A stretch of DNA of 27,790 nucleotides from Jimgerdemannia flammicorona (GCA_003990745.1 RBNI01000696.1:1-27790), one strand, 5' to 3'; shown: positions 11,048 to 19,880, counted from the first letter of the stretch. Translations and numbers: made by a program. The notes: a model not told the origin generated them from the sequence alone.

Positions 11048-11458
11048 ATAGGCTCCTCTTCCAGTAGATCCAAAGCCTTATTCTCCTCTCTTAGTCTTGA
11101 TGAGTTTAATGGCTTCTATGATCTTGGGCTTCTTGACTTCGTGGATCAGCATCTGGCCAATCCTGTCATGCTTCTTGACTTTGAATGGGGTGGTGGGGTT
11201 GTGATTTCTGACTATGAGGAAGATCTCACCAGTATAATCAGGGTCAATTACTCCTCCTTCAACTGAGATTTTGCTTTTGGTCAGACTGCTCCTGGTCTTG
11301 ATAATTCTGGCATGGTTTTCAGGCAGCTTGACTCCAATTCCAGTGCCAAGTAGGGTGGTGGTCTGTGGTTCGAGAGTAGCATCTTGAATGCTGGCAAGGT
11401 CCATTCCTATGGCTCCTTCAGTCTTGTATTCTAGGATCTTGGCTTCAGGGTGAAACTT
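11048..11458 (-). pseudogene. dUTPase domain in element A polyprotein
   Basis: A trimeric-type dUTPase hydrolyses dUTP to dUMP and PPi and keeps uracil out of cDNA. All five family motifs are visible on the minus strand: GAIGMDLAS (1), TRSSLTKSK (2), GGVIDPDYTGEI with the catalytic Asp and Tyr (3), KHDRIGQML (4), and RGE-stop-GFGSTGRG (5), where the stop TAA at 11080-11078 fits a former CAA. It lies between protease and RT, in frame with both. Apart from the one stop it looks complete, about 130 residues. Retroviral dUTPases have similar neighbours (beside protease or inside pol), but this exact order in a fungal gypsy element is worth checking. Confidence 0.93.
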
Positions 11459-11611
11459 CTTGACCTTGAGGGTGATGTCTGATTCTTGTTCCTCCTCATC
11501 ATCACTGTCAGCTTGAAGCTCTGGGGGCTGGTCATTTTCTTTGACTTTCTTTTTTGCTTCAACAGCTTCTTGCTCATGTTTCTGTTGGCAGATTTTTCTG
11601 ACTTCACTGAT

Positions 11612-11668
11612 ACAGGACCAGCAGTCATTCAGGTGTTCAGAGCAGTACATCCTAGTACTATGGGGGCA
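11612..11668 (-). other. Cys/His cluster (CPHS motif) preceding dUTPase of element A
   Basis: Minus strand: C-P-H-S-T-R-M-Y-C-S-E-H-L-N-D-C-W-S-C, i.e. CPHS-x2-M-Y-C-x2-H-x3-C-x2-C. It is in frame with protease and dUTPase. The same spacing occurs in element B at 19890-19946. It is probably a small zinc-binding module. It is linked to dUTPase by an acidic, Lys-rich segment (11600-11470). I know no named family for it. Confidence 0.6.
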
Positions 11669-11859
11669 TCTTCCTTAAGGGGTATACCCATCAATGATCT
11701 TGTTGTACTACTGCTCATCTGTGAGCTTGGGTGTCTTGTTTTTGTTCTTGTTCACCAAGTGCATGAAGACCTCTATGTCCTCTTCATCTCCTTCCTCCAT
11801 GTCTGGTAGAACTCCTTTGTGGACATTGATAGAGACTTGTACCTTTCTTCCTCTGTAGT

Positions 11860-12304
11860 TGATCTGCATCTTCTGAGCATTGAGGTCAATGATGGCCTTG
11901 GCCTTGTGAAGCCATTAGTTGCTAATGAGAATGTCATAGTTGGTGGTGCTTATAACAATCATGTCTACTGGGATAGTAGCTCCTCCTATCTTAATGGGGA
12001 CTTCTCAGATTTTGCCAAGGGGGGTAGCTCATGTACCATCTGCTATGATATAGACCATCTTGGTGGACTCTTCAATATCTCAGCCTAGGTGGTCAATTGC
12101 CTTCTTGCTTATGAGGCATCCTCCAGCATTGGTATCAATGATGGTATCAAAGATACAGTCTTCAATCTGACATGGAGTATAGGCTGATATCTTGCGCTGG
12201 TCTTTGGATTCTTCACCTGAGTTCTTGGATTCTTTCTGTGCATTGTGAGCTTCTACAATCTTGTACTCTTGATTCTTGGTGGTAGTTGCAAGTCCTACTC
12301 TCAA
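11860..12304 (-). pseudogene. Element A aspartic protease
   Basis: Retropepsin-like domain that would process the polyprotein. FDTIIDTNAGGCLISKKA carries the active-site loop at 12136-12128, where the family DT/SG is DTN (Gly to Asn, explainable by G-to-A changes). Downstream, in the same frame, are IADGT, PIKIGGATIPVDMIVI and NYDILISN-stop-WLHKAKAIIDL, the 'D.ILG..WL' flap and helix region of gypsy proteases. Stops at Gln or Arg positions break it. It lies between the zinc knuckle and the Cys/His cluster. Confidence 0.85.
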
Positions 12305-12334
12305 CTACTGTCTGAAGGCAGGGACTTCAGCTAA

Positions 12335-13640
12335 CTATCCAAAGGTAGTATTGACCTTCTGTTCCTTGAGGTCCTTGTAGATATCATACTGGTGGATCTT
12401 GGTCTTGTGCAGCTTCTGTTTTTTCTTGCTTTTACTTTCTCCTGAGACTGGAGTAGTGCCTTCAATGATTTGGTGAGCAGCTTCATCTAACTCTATATCT
12501 TGATCAATCTCCTCAGATTGAGTCTTGCTTTGAATAGTAATAGCTGGGGTCTTCTTTGGTCTTCCAACTGGCTTGCTGTTGCTCTTCTTATCATAGGGCT
12601 TGGACCAGGTTCTGATACCCTCAGTAGCAGAGTAGAATTCGAGCTCCTCATAGTATTCTTTATCATCAGTGTCACCAATCTCCTCAATGACTACTGCATT
12701 GGTTTGTTCTCTGGTTCTGCTAGCATTGCTTGGTTGGGCTTTGTGTCTTGTTTTGGTTATGCAATTCTTTGCATAGTGGTCTTCTTCTCCATATCTGAAG
12801 TATGTGATATTGTGTTCTTCTGTAGCAGCTGCAAATCTCTGCACTGGTCTCCTATTGGTACTTCAGACTTCTCTAACAACATTACCAAGATGTACAGTCA
12901 TCTCAGCGAACTACTTGGTGAGTTCCTCCACTGGGTCAGCTTTGGCTATCTTGGGGGTAGGTGGGGTTGGTTGTCTGTTCACAACTATAGCAGGTATGAT
13001 ACTAGTTGGCTTTGATGGCTCCATCTTAATGCCAGTTATTTTCTCCATTGAGTGTTTGGCAGGGTGTCTGACAGTTCAATATCTCTGTGCAAAGACCACT
13101 TTCTGATCAAGGATCAGTACAGCTGGGGTAGACCAGATTGCTAGGGCAATTTCAGGGTGAACTCCTTTGAGGAAGGTTGAATCCACTATTTGTTCCTTGA
13201 GGTAGTCATCATAGCTAGCCAAGACAATCTAGTGACAGATTTGAATATAGAATGAGTTGGGATCTTCACTAAGTCTCTAGCAGATAGTATTGAGTTAATC
13301 CTTGAGAGCTTGCTTGATCTCTTCAGTATAGTATGTTGTTCTGAAGAAGGCCTTCATGTTGGCAAGTTTGGCTGCACCAGCATCAGCAATAGTGGCTGCA
13401 TTGAACTTGTCTCTGGTAGATCCTCTGAGGCTGACTGGTAGAAGGGCCAATTGTGCATTCACACCAAGGGCTCGTATGGTGGCGAATTGTTCAAAGTCCT
13501 CAATGAAGGTCAGGATTGACTCTTCAGTAGTATATCTATAATATGGAGGAGTACATTTCCATCTTGTCTTGAATTCTTGCAGGGGTGACTCTTGTAGTCA
13601 GGGTAGTTGTTATGGGAGTTGTTTATTTTTTAGCTTGAAA
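12335..13640 (-). pseudogene. Element A gag (capsid) with zinc knuckle
   Basis: The capsid-like part runs on the minus strand from about 13580 (TEESILTFIEDFEQFATIRA, LLPVSLRGSTRDKFNAA, MKAFFRTTYYTEEIKQALKD) to about 13000, where there is a Pro-rich linker (QPTPPTPKIAKADP). The nucleocapsid motif at about 12805-12765 reads Y-F-R-Y-G-E-E-D-H-Y-A-K-N-C, a CCHC knuckle whose first two Cys are Tyr and its Gly is Asp. TGC/TGT-to-TAC/TAT changes explain the Tyr residues. A hydrophilic linker (12700-12335) leads to protease. No clear start ATG follows the primer-binding site. Gag appears shorter at its N-terminus than that of element B. Confidence 0.8.
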
Positions 13641-13661
13641 GTGAGGGATTTGTCTTGAATC

Positions 13662-13682
13662 ACCAGCCAATGAGTACCAAGT
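13662..13682 (-). other. Primer-binding region of element A
   Basis: On the minus strand the LTR end TGACA is followed by ACTTGGTACTCATTGG, with the TGG that pairs to a tRNA CCA end 3 nt inside. Element B has the same ACAACTTGGTA junction. The tRNA species cannot be assigned by eye. Confidence 0.65.
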
Positions 13683-14004
13683 TGTCACGTAGTGATCGCT
13701 GAGTCCTTCAAATATATCAGATTCTCTTCAAGGTATATCTCTTAGACTAACTCAAGTTTTTTATAAGCAAGTTCTTATTGGAGTGCCTTCCTAAGGTCTT
13801 ATAGTCCTCAAACTTCTTATCTTTAAACTGTCTTATTATCTCTTAGATTATTTGTAAAGAAGTATGTATTGTACTGAGAAGACTGACTTTATTTCAGAGG
13901 AAATATAATTCAATAGTTACTAAGATATAAAGCTAAATATAAATTCCAATAACTAAAACTACTAAGTTCCAGGGTTGGCACTGGTGGTTGTACAGGTTTA
14001 GGAT

Positions 14005-14204
14005 ACTGGTATAATTCAGTATTACATCAAAATATCAGTGCTGGTATCATTTAGTATTATATCAAAATACCAGTACTGGAACAATTCTGTGTTACCTCAA
14101 AATACTAGTGCTGGTATTATTTAGTGTTATATCAAAATACCAGTACTGGAACAATTCTGCATTACCTCAAAATGCCAGTGCTGGCATTATCTAGTATAAC
14201 AAGG
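14005..14204. repeat. 35-bp tandem repeats in U3 of the 5' LTR (5.5 units)
   Basis: Units at 14005-14040, 14041-14075, 14076-14110, 14111-14145, 14146-14180 and a partial 14181-14204. The 'ctggtat' and 'ctggaac' subtypes alternate more regularly than in the 3' LTR. One unit more than the 3' LTR. Confidence 0.87.
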
Positions 14205-14207
14205 GAC

Positions 14208-15017
14208 TTAGAGCAGAATGTTCAGGATTATGGGGGCTTTGTTCTCATCATCAGAGGTCAGGATGTCTTTGAAGGAGATGAGGTCCATGAATTCGTCATT
14301 TTCACATGTTTCGATGTCACATGGGATGATGTCATCACCAATGACATCATCACATTTGGTGGCGGGAAGGAGGTCTGGGGCTCTCCAGTCTATGAGGTTC
14401 TCTTCTACAAAATAGGGAACAAATATGGGGTCTTGAAGGGATCTAACCTGAATGCTTGGGCCTTGGAATACTGAGATCAACTCTTGTAGGAATTGGTCTG
14501 AGTTGTCCTGGAGGATGGGGTACCAGAAGTCTTCTACTTCATCACTATTGAGGATGATAGTGGACTGGGCTTCTGTAGCCACTCTGGCTTCTAGTATATT
14601 GATATGGCGGGATGACAGATCTCTAAAATCTGAGACTCTAACATACTCTAAGTTGGGGATTGACCATGATACATGTCTGAAGATCTGATGGATCTTTTTA
14701 GCTGTCCTTACCTCATATATATCCATAGGAGTAGCATCTTGTAGCTCTTGAGGGCTGGCCTGTGGGAACTTCTGGCAGAGGAGGTTTCCTATTTCATACT
14801 CCTGCCACATTTGGAGATATTTGGTAGCAATGGTGATCCTTGTTTCCATTTCATAGTAGTAGAGGATAAAGTGATAGAGATCTGCAGTACCCAGGTTGAT
14901 ACTAAGAGTCCTTCTTAAGCAGGTCCTCATGGCTCTTCTGATGTCTTGGAACATCCTTTTCTCGACTGAGATATCTTGGTGATTCCTTGACCTTGAGGTT
15001 TGGTGGGCAGCAGGCAT
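14208..15017 (-). CDS. LTR-encoded ORF, 269 aa, unknown function (U3 of element A)
   Basis: An uninterrupted minus-strand reading frame lying wholly inside the 5' LTR, in the sense orientation of the element. It starts 240 nt from the LTR start and ends just before the enhancer-like repeats. The N-terminus is basic (MPAAHQTSRSRNHQD). The centre has aromatic-rich segments (ADLYHFILYYYEM, YLQMWQEYEIG) and SIPNLEYVRVSDFRDL. The C-terminal third is strongly acidic (CDDVIGDDIIPCDIETCEND, LTSDDEN) and ends ILNILL. I see no signal peptide, membrane span, zinc motif or catalytic signature and recognise no family. The other LTR carries the same 810 nt without indels but with three stops. Expression would need a promoter in the first 240 bp of U3 or upstream. 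It could be an LTR accessory gene, a captured host gene, or a displaced gag-like domain. Confidence 0.65.
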   Translation of the reverse strand: MPAAHQTSRSRNHQDISVEKRMFQDIRRAMRTCLRRTLSINLGTADLYHFILYYYEMETRITIATKYLQMWQEYEIGNLLCQKFPQASPQELQDATPMDIYEVRTAKKIHQIFRHVSWSIPNLEYVRVSDFRDLSSRHINILEARVATEAQSTIILNSDEVEDFWYPILQDNSDQFLQELISVFQGPSIQVRSLQDPIFVPYFVEENLIDWRAPDLLPATKCDDVIGDDIIPCDIETCENDEFMDLISFKDILTSDDENKAPIILNILL

Positions 15018-15257
15018 TTTATTTGTGGTAAGTCTTTGAGCTATTTTGGGATTAGTGGTTCTTGTTAGTTGCTGTTACTATGGTTCCTTGATCCTTTTTA
15101 TATTCTTCAGGATGCTTGTACTGTGGTCACAATGACTCACAGTTGGTCATCATTGCTCATCTCATATGCCATATGATCTTCTTGTGCTCCGATCTGATGG
15201 CTTGTAAGAAAAGACTATCTTCTGTACTAATGTCATCATTCTGGAGTCACCATTACA

Positions 15258-16440
15258 ATATCTATAAATATAATTTTATTGGTATAGTATTAAATATATA
15301 TGTAATTATTTGTTTTATAGTATATAAAGTCATTATTAAGGAGATATTTATTAATTTTTCTGTTTTACAAATTGACTACTTACTTAATATTATATAATTC
15401 TTTATATAATTTATATACTAGATCATTATTCTGACTATTGTATTCTTGTAACTAGTAAATATATATTTCATATCTATATCACTATTGAGAAAAGCTATCT
15501 TTATATTTATCTGATAGATTTTTAGATTATATATAGTACTAATTGTAAAAAGTATTCTTAGTAAAGTAAGTTTGAATATTAGTAAAAGTATCTCATCATA
15601 GTTTATGCTATAATTTTGCAAATAATTCTTAGTAATGAAATGAGCTTTATACTATTTTATACTTTCATTACTTTTGTATTTAATTATATAGATCTAATAT
15701 AATTCTATAGTTTATTAATTAATTAGAAGAGATACCAGATTCCATATACTGTTCTTGATAAGTAAATTATATTCTTCATCTATTGTATATTATTATTTCT
15801 TACTATTAAGAGATATTATCACTTTGATATATATATTTAACTTATCAGAAGTTATAATAAATATATATTTATATGTCTTGATATAGTTTATATAGTCCTT
15901 ATATTGAGAGATCTTTAGCATATCTCAATAACTCTCTAAATTAGAATAAGTCTTATTTCTGAGCTTATATTTTGGCTTTTTCTTATCTTTGATAGACTCT
16001 TTATTATCAGAAATCTTATTATTCTTAATATCTATTATTCTTAACTTAAATAACTTTGGCTTAGATATACATATATAGTAGTTGAAAATAATTTTACTTT
16101 ATAGAGAGATTAGTACTAGTTACTATATTTATATTAACTAAAATATAGATATTAAAGTAGAGGTTAGGATGAATATAGCTATGTAAATTATCTGATTATT
16201 TCTTTTTTTATTAAACTATATATCCTATAAAATTACTATATGATATTTATATAGATTCTATAATCTATATAATTTCTTATTATATATATCTAAAGAATAT
16301 ATACTTGTTAGTCTTAGGCTTAAATTTCTCCTTTCTTTAAAATATAGATCTTATATCTGAATATATATAAATATGATATATTGGGCTTAGCTCTACTCTA
16401 TAATTTCTCAGAAGTGAGATCATAATTATTCCTAGATTAC
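15258..16440 (-). pseudogene. Copia-type integrase C-terminus and RT N-terminus relic
   Basis: Minus strand from 16440 downward: TSEKL-stop-SRAKPNISYLYIF (the 'KP.LSHLR.FG' end of Copia integrase), then a 'YRL.NLYKYHIVIL' segment. Next are YTIDEEYNLLIKNSIWNLV ('E...L..N.TW.LV'), YKAHFITKNYLQ ('KARLVAKGY.Q'), INYDEILLLIFKLTLLRILF ('DY.ETFSPV...IR'), INIKIAFLNSDIDMKYIF ('VKTAFLNGDLDE.IYM'), LVYKLYKELYNIK ('LYGLKQ') and IIFIDI. The sequence then stops at element A's LTR, just at the YVDD box, and resumes at 6435. Nearly all lost residues are explainable by transitions. Confidence 0.88.
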
Positions 16441-16507
16441 TTATTATTATTATTATCAGATTCCTTATTTAATACTTGAGATTAATACTCTAAATAAGTC
16501 AGAGAAA

Positions 16508-16640
16508 TTTGAACTTGATTCAAATTTACTAGTTATATAATTGATTCAATATGAATTTATCTCATGATAAATTCAAATCAATCTAAATTTATCTTGTGTG
16601 GAATTTGAATCAATCTGAATTCTTCATATGAGAAATTTAA
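16508..16640. repeat. Imperfect 26-30 bp repeats, 'ttgattcaa..tgaatttatct' type
   Basis: Three to four degenerate copies containing ATTCAAATC / GATTTGAAT-like words and 'tatctcatg' or 'tatcttgtg'. They show both direct and inverted character. They are probably U3 enhancer-like repeats of LTR B, or relic edge sequence. Confidence 0.45.
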
Positions 16641-16988
16641 ACATCAGACTTGAGAAAAAAAACAGTTATATCAATGTAATAGAATGAGATATAATAAGCA
16701 ATCATGTGACCTGGCAAGCAATGATGTCATCATATGATTAAGTACAACATATGATATTATAAATGAATAAATGATATAGAAAATGATACAAAAAATAATA
16801 TCCAGTTTATTCCTGACAATCAGTACTATAGCAACTATTGCCATAGTAGCTAATCATTGCCTTGTAATTGAGGTTTTGATCACAAAGTTGTTTTTGTCAA
16901 AAACCACCTAACAAAGGTCATGATCACAAACCTCACCATAGTTACCAAATTAGTCACCTCATACTTAGTCAGAAATCACAGACCAACT

Positions 16989-16998
16989 TATATAAATA
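16989..16998 (+). promoter_or_regulatory. TATA box of LTR B
   Basis: TATATAAATACC, followed by GAAATAAAG at 17016-17024. The same module and spacing are found in LTR A of a different element family. Confidence 0.7.
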
Positions 16999-17447
16999 CC
17001 TCCCAGTTTCTATTTGAAATAAAGTAGTTTTAGTTCAGTCCTTAATATAAGAATTAAGTCTCTCCCCCACATACATATTTCCCTGAGTCTTAGTAATGAC
17101 ATCTAAGTGACTCTAGTATTTCTGACTAAACTCCAGAAGCCTAGCTAACTTCTACCAGAACTGAGACTGGTATAAAAATCCCCAAAAACTTAAGTAAATC
17201 CATTGAACCTGAATTCCAAGGTAAATTCAGTCTATGTATAGCAAAGAACAAGACTCTTAAAAGATAGGGCAATAGAGAAAGATCTTTAAAAGATAAGGTA
17301 CTGATACTACAACTACTTTTAAGTGAGTGCTTCCTCAAACTGAAGGCTTCTTGGTACACATTGTGTACTGAGTCCCTAAGTAATAGTCTTACTTCTCTAA
17401 TTATCTAAAAGATAAGAGAGGGGTAGAAGTGAGAGTTATTACAACTT

Positions 17448-17462
17448 GGTAGCAGCAGATTA
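17448..17462 (+). other. Primer-binding region of element B
   Basis: TTGGTAGCAGCAGAT begins 3 nt after the LTR end. TGG at its start would pair with a tRNA CCA end. The exact tRNA is not assignable by eye. Confidence 0.65.
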
Positions 17463-17628
17463 CCAGCTAAGAAGGTATCAAGAATACACTTCTGAGAAGT
17501 TGAAACAAGACCAACCTTGGACAGGAGTAACCCCCAGAACCAACTGTAGATCCCTAAACCAGAGCCAGAGAAGCCCTTGCTATTAGAACTAAGTGATACC
17601 AGGAAACCACAGACCCAAGGACCCACCA

Positions 17629-18187
17629 GCTTATAATTGACCAGGTTTATAAGAATCTATACCAGGCCTTTAGGACTTACCACCCAGGACTTAGAAATAT
17701 AGTCAGCCACCATAGGTTCTACAAACTTCTCCATAGATACATTGGAACCACTAGGACCCCAGAATCTACTGCTGCAGCTACCCAGGATTTTCTAGATTAT
17801 ATCACACCCTCTGCTGCAAAAGAAGCAGCTACTAAGTAGATTACCTCTGACAGATATCATCATACCCCTATCAAGACCTCACTCTACTATAGACTAGTTG
17901 TATACTACACCTCTATCATAACTAGGTATGAGAACAAGCAAGTAGGCCATCTATCTCCTACTGCTGAACAAGAAGCAAGTCCATCTTCTCAGCCAAAATA
18001 TGACATCCTCTTTGAAGGACTTAGTCAGTATAAGGATGCACTATCTCATTGGGAAAGGGAGTCAGATGAAGACTCTACAGGTCACCAGTCTGACAATAGC
18101 CAACAAGGAACAGTAGGCCTAGAAATTTACCAAGGAACTACAGGTCAAGAAGATAGAACCCCAGAACTAACTCAGCCATCAATATAG
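17629..18187 (+). pseudogene. Element B N-terminal gag region
   Basis: An almost open frame of about 186 codons (one TAG near 17840) starting at ATA-ATT-GAC-CAG, where the ATA may be a mutated ATG. Readable segments are YQAFRTYHPGLRNIV, FYKLLHRYIGTTRTPEST, TSLYYRLVVYYTSIITRYE, then a Glu/Asp/Gln-rich tail (ERESDEDSTGHQSDNSQQ). I recognise no domain. It is in frame with the capsid-like region that follows. Element A has no counterpart after its primer site. Confidence 0.55.
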
Positions 18188-19095
18188 AGATTTGGTTTAC
18201 TCTCTCTCACAGAACTCTTTGATCTGATATTCTGGAATTAAGTAACCCCAAGTCATACAGCACCACAACCCCAATAGGCAGAATAATCTTCAGAAGAATC
18301 TACTCCCACAGATCCACCACTAATAGTCAATACAATAGTAGATGCCAACATCGCAGCACTGACCACCCAGCTAGCCACCCTAGCAGGGATAGTAAGACAA
18401 ATTACTGAACAGAACAAACCAACCAAGACCTTGCAAATTCCAACATTCAGTAGAAAAAACAGTGACATTGAAAACTTCATCAATGCAGTTAATATAGGAT
18501 ACCAAGCAAATCAATGGAATGACAACTGAGTATCTATAGGAATACTCACCCATAATCAGAACAATACCCTTCAATAGTTGTTTGTCACATCAGTAGCACA
18601 AGTGGAAACAGTAGCCACATTCTTTACTGGAACTGCAACTGAATTCTAGAGAACCTTGGAACAATACCCAGTAACCTGGGAAGACCACCCTCAATTCAAT
18701 GGATAAGTACAAGCCTATAACAGACCAGGATAGGATGACTATGAAGCAGACCCAGGACTCAAGGCCCTACTACTGACCAAATTCCGAAATGCAGCCTATA
18801 TATAAGAAACTTAGAACAAACTAGCCCAGATAAAATTCCACAAGAATGGCAAGAAGGATCTAGAAATCTTTGCCACCAGAATAGATACCTATCTCAAAAC
18901 TATTGGACTTATCTACCAGGAAACCAATTTGGCCATCAATGATACCAGAGCCAACCATCTTTGTAGCCCTATCAGACTGGCTCACCCAGAAGATTAAGGA
19001 ACAAGGCCTTCTCCAAAGATGTCCCCACTACTTATGGTGCTTTACCCAAGTACAAAGAAGAGCTCATGAAATCCTTGCTGCTTAGACCCTATGAT
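18188..19095 (+). pseudogene. Element B gag (capsid-like region)
   Basis: IVDANIAALTTQLATLAGIV is a helical start typical of gypsy gag. It is followed by TLQIPTFSRKNSDIENFI, a variant of the 'P..F.G....+.F+..' capsid start, EYPVTWEDHPQF-like and KLAQIKFHKNGKKDLEIFAT segments, and SDWLTQKIKEQGLLQ. Five or more stops occur. The frame changes at about 18950, where the plus-strand frame of the following zinc knuckle takes over. Confidence 0.75.
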
Positions 19096-19229
19096 ATCTA
19101 GAACACAAGAAAGATAACTAAGATAGAAGGAATCCCACTAGAAGGAATGATCAAAGAAATGACTAGAGAAATGATCAAAGGAACTAATGAAACCCCAGAG
19201 GACCTAGACCTCCCACTGAGGATAAAAAG

Positions 19230-19320
19230 AAGCAGCTTTGTGAAAAAGAATTGTGTTTCATCTATAAGAAGGCAGGACATATCTCATTCAAATACCCTGA
19301 GAAGAGAAACAGATCAGACA
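19230..19320 (+). pseudogene. Element B nucleocapsid zinc knuckle
   Basis: C-F-I-Y-K-K-A-G-H-I-S-F-K-Y-P matches CCHC (C-x2-C-x4-H-x4-C) with the second and fourth Cys changed to Tyr (TGT/TGC to TAT/TAC). It is flanked by Lys-rich sequence and followed directly, in the same frame, by dUTPase. Confidence 0.75.
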
Positions 19321-19409
19321 AACCTAGTAACCAGAACATTACTGTTATTGGAGAAGGTCCAGAAAAGAAAAACTCTGAGAATATCATCAAAGTACAGAAG
19401 ATATAGTAC

Positions 19410-19797
19410 AAGGCTACCATCTCCACTAAAGCCTATTCTACTAATGCAGGATATGACCTCTACAGTAGCCAAAACCTCACCATTCCACTAAGTATCAATG
19501 CTATAGTATGAACAGGAATTGCAATACAAGCCCTCAAAGGTACATATATCTACCTTGCTGAGTAAAGCAGCCTAGCCAAAGAGTTCAATATTGGGCTAGG
19601 AGGAGGAGTAGTTGACCAAGGATTCACTGGCAAAATCTATGTAATCTTGTAAAATTTTGGAGACATCTCATTTAAAGTCAAAGCAGGCCAAAGAATTGTC
19701 CAAGCAATTATTGAAGAAATCTATCAAGATCTCACCATTGAAAAAGTCCCTGAGCTCTTCCAGACAGACTATGGTAAGAAAGGGGTTGGATCAACCA
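19410..19797 (+). pseudogene. dUTPase domain in element B polyprotein
   Basis: Five motifs of the trimeric dUTPase family in order: AYSTNAGYDLYSSQNLTIP (1), E-stop-SSLAKEF (2, the stop TAA probably replacing an original sense codon), GGGVVDQGFTGKIYVI (3, catalytic Asp kept, the usual Tyr is Phe), VKAGQRIVQAII (4) and DYGKKGVGSTN (5, Gly-rich Ser/Thr loop with weakened consensus). The length of about 130 residues is normal. It sits immediately after the nucleocapsid knuckle and before protease, unlike element A where it follows protease. Internal stops make it non-functional as read. Confidence 0.9.
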
Positions 19798-19880
19798 ACA
19801 AACCTCTCAGTCAGAAGGTCACCACTATGAAGGAAGATGATGAAAACTAGTATAAGAGAATTGCAGATAGTTATGCACTA

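Larger units (their letters stand above)
6436..15257 (-). mobile_element. Element A: complete Ty3/gypsy LTR retrotransposon with dUTPase, decayed
   Basis: The element is 8822 bp on the minus strand. Direct LTRs lie at 6436-7997 and 13683-15257. In element sense they begin TGTAATG (TATAATG in the left copy) and end TGACA. A primer-binding region lies inside the right LTR and a polypurine tract inside the left LTR. The order gag, zinc knuckle, protease, Cys/His cluster, dUTPase, RT, RNase H, integrase (integrase after RNase H) is the Ty3/gypsy arrangement. Gag through the RT N-terminus stays in a single frame interrupted by stops. Frame changes near 10690 and 9580 look like decay indels. Only a weak 4-bp 'atat' duplication flanks it, in AT-rich sequence. 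No env-like gene or chromodomain is seen. Confidence 0.92.
13683..15257 (-). repeat. Element A 5' LTR (1575 bp)
   Basis: Direct repeat of 6436-7997. It is 13 bp longer, which equals one extra 35-bp repeat unit minus a 22-bp deletion that removed the TATA box (junction 13904/13905). The AATAAA-like box is kept (13889-13894, minus strand). The 240 bp from the outer end to the U3 ORF and the 810-bp ORF have identical lengths in both LTRs. Confidence 0.93.
16480..17444 (+). repeat. Element B 5' LTR (left boundary uncertain)
   Basis: The right end is placed at ...GAGTTATTACA before ACTTGGTAGCAGCAG, exactly like the element A LTR / primer junction. TATA and AATAAA-like boxes lie inside. The left end must fall between the Copia relic (about 16440) and about 16705. 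TG candidates include 16485, 16674 and 16705. The 3' LTR is outside the window, so the boundary cannot be fixed by comparison. Confidence 0.6.

Noticed and set aside
10952..13106. Several plus-strand ORFs of 90-170 codons opposite element A
   Set aside because: They are opposite clear gag, protease and dUTPase motifs on the minus strand and are hydrophobic shadows of hydrophilic coding sequence.
14005..14204. CRISPR-like array
   Set aside because: The units are contiguous 35-bp repeats without spacers, in a eukaryotic LTR.
6436..15257. Endogenous retrovirus (because of dUTPase and an LTR ORF)
   Set aside because: No env-like frame, no signal peptide or membrane protein, and integrase/RT features are of gypsy retrotransposon type.
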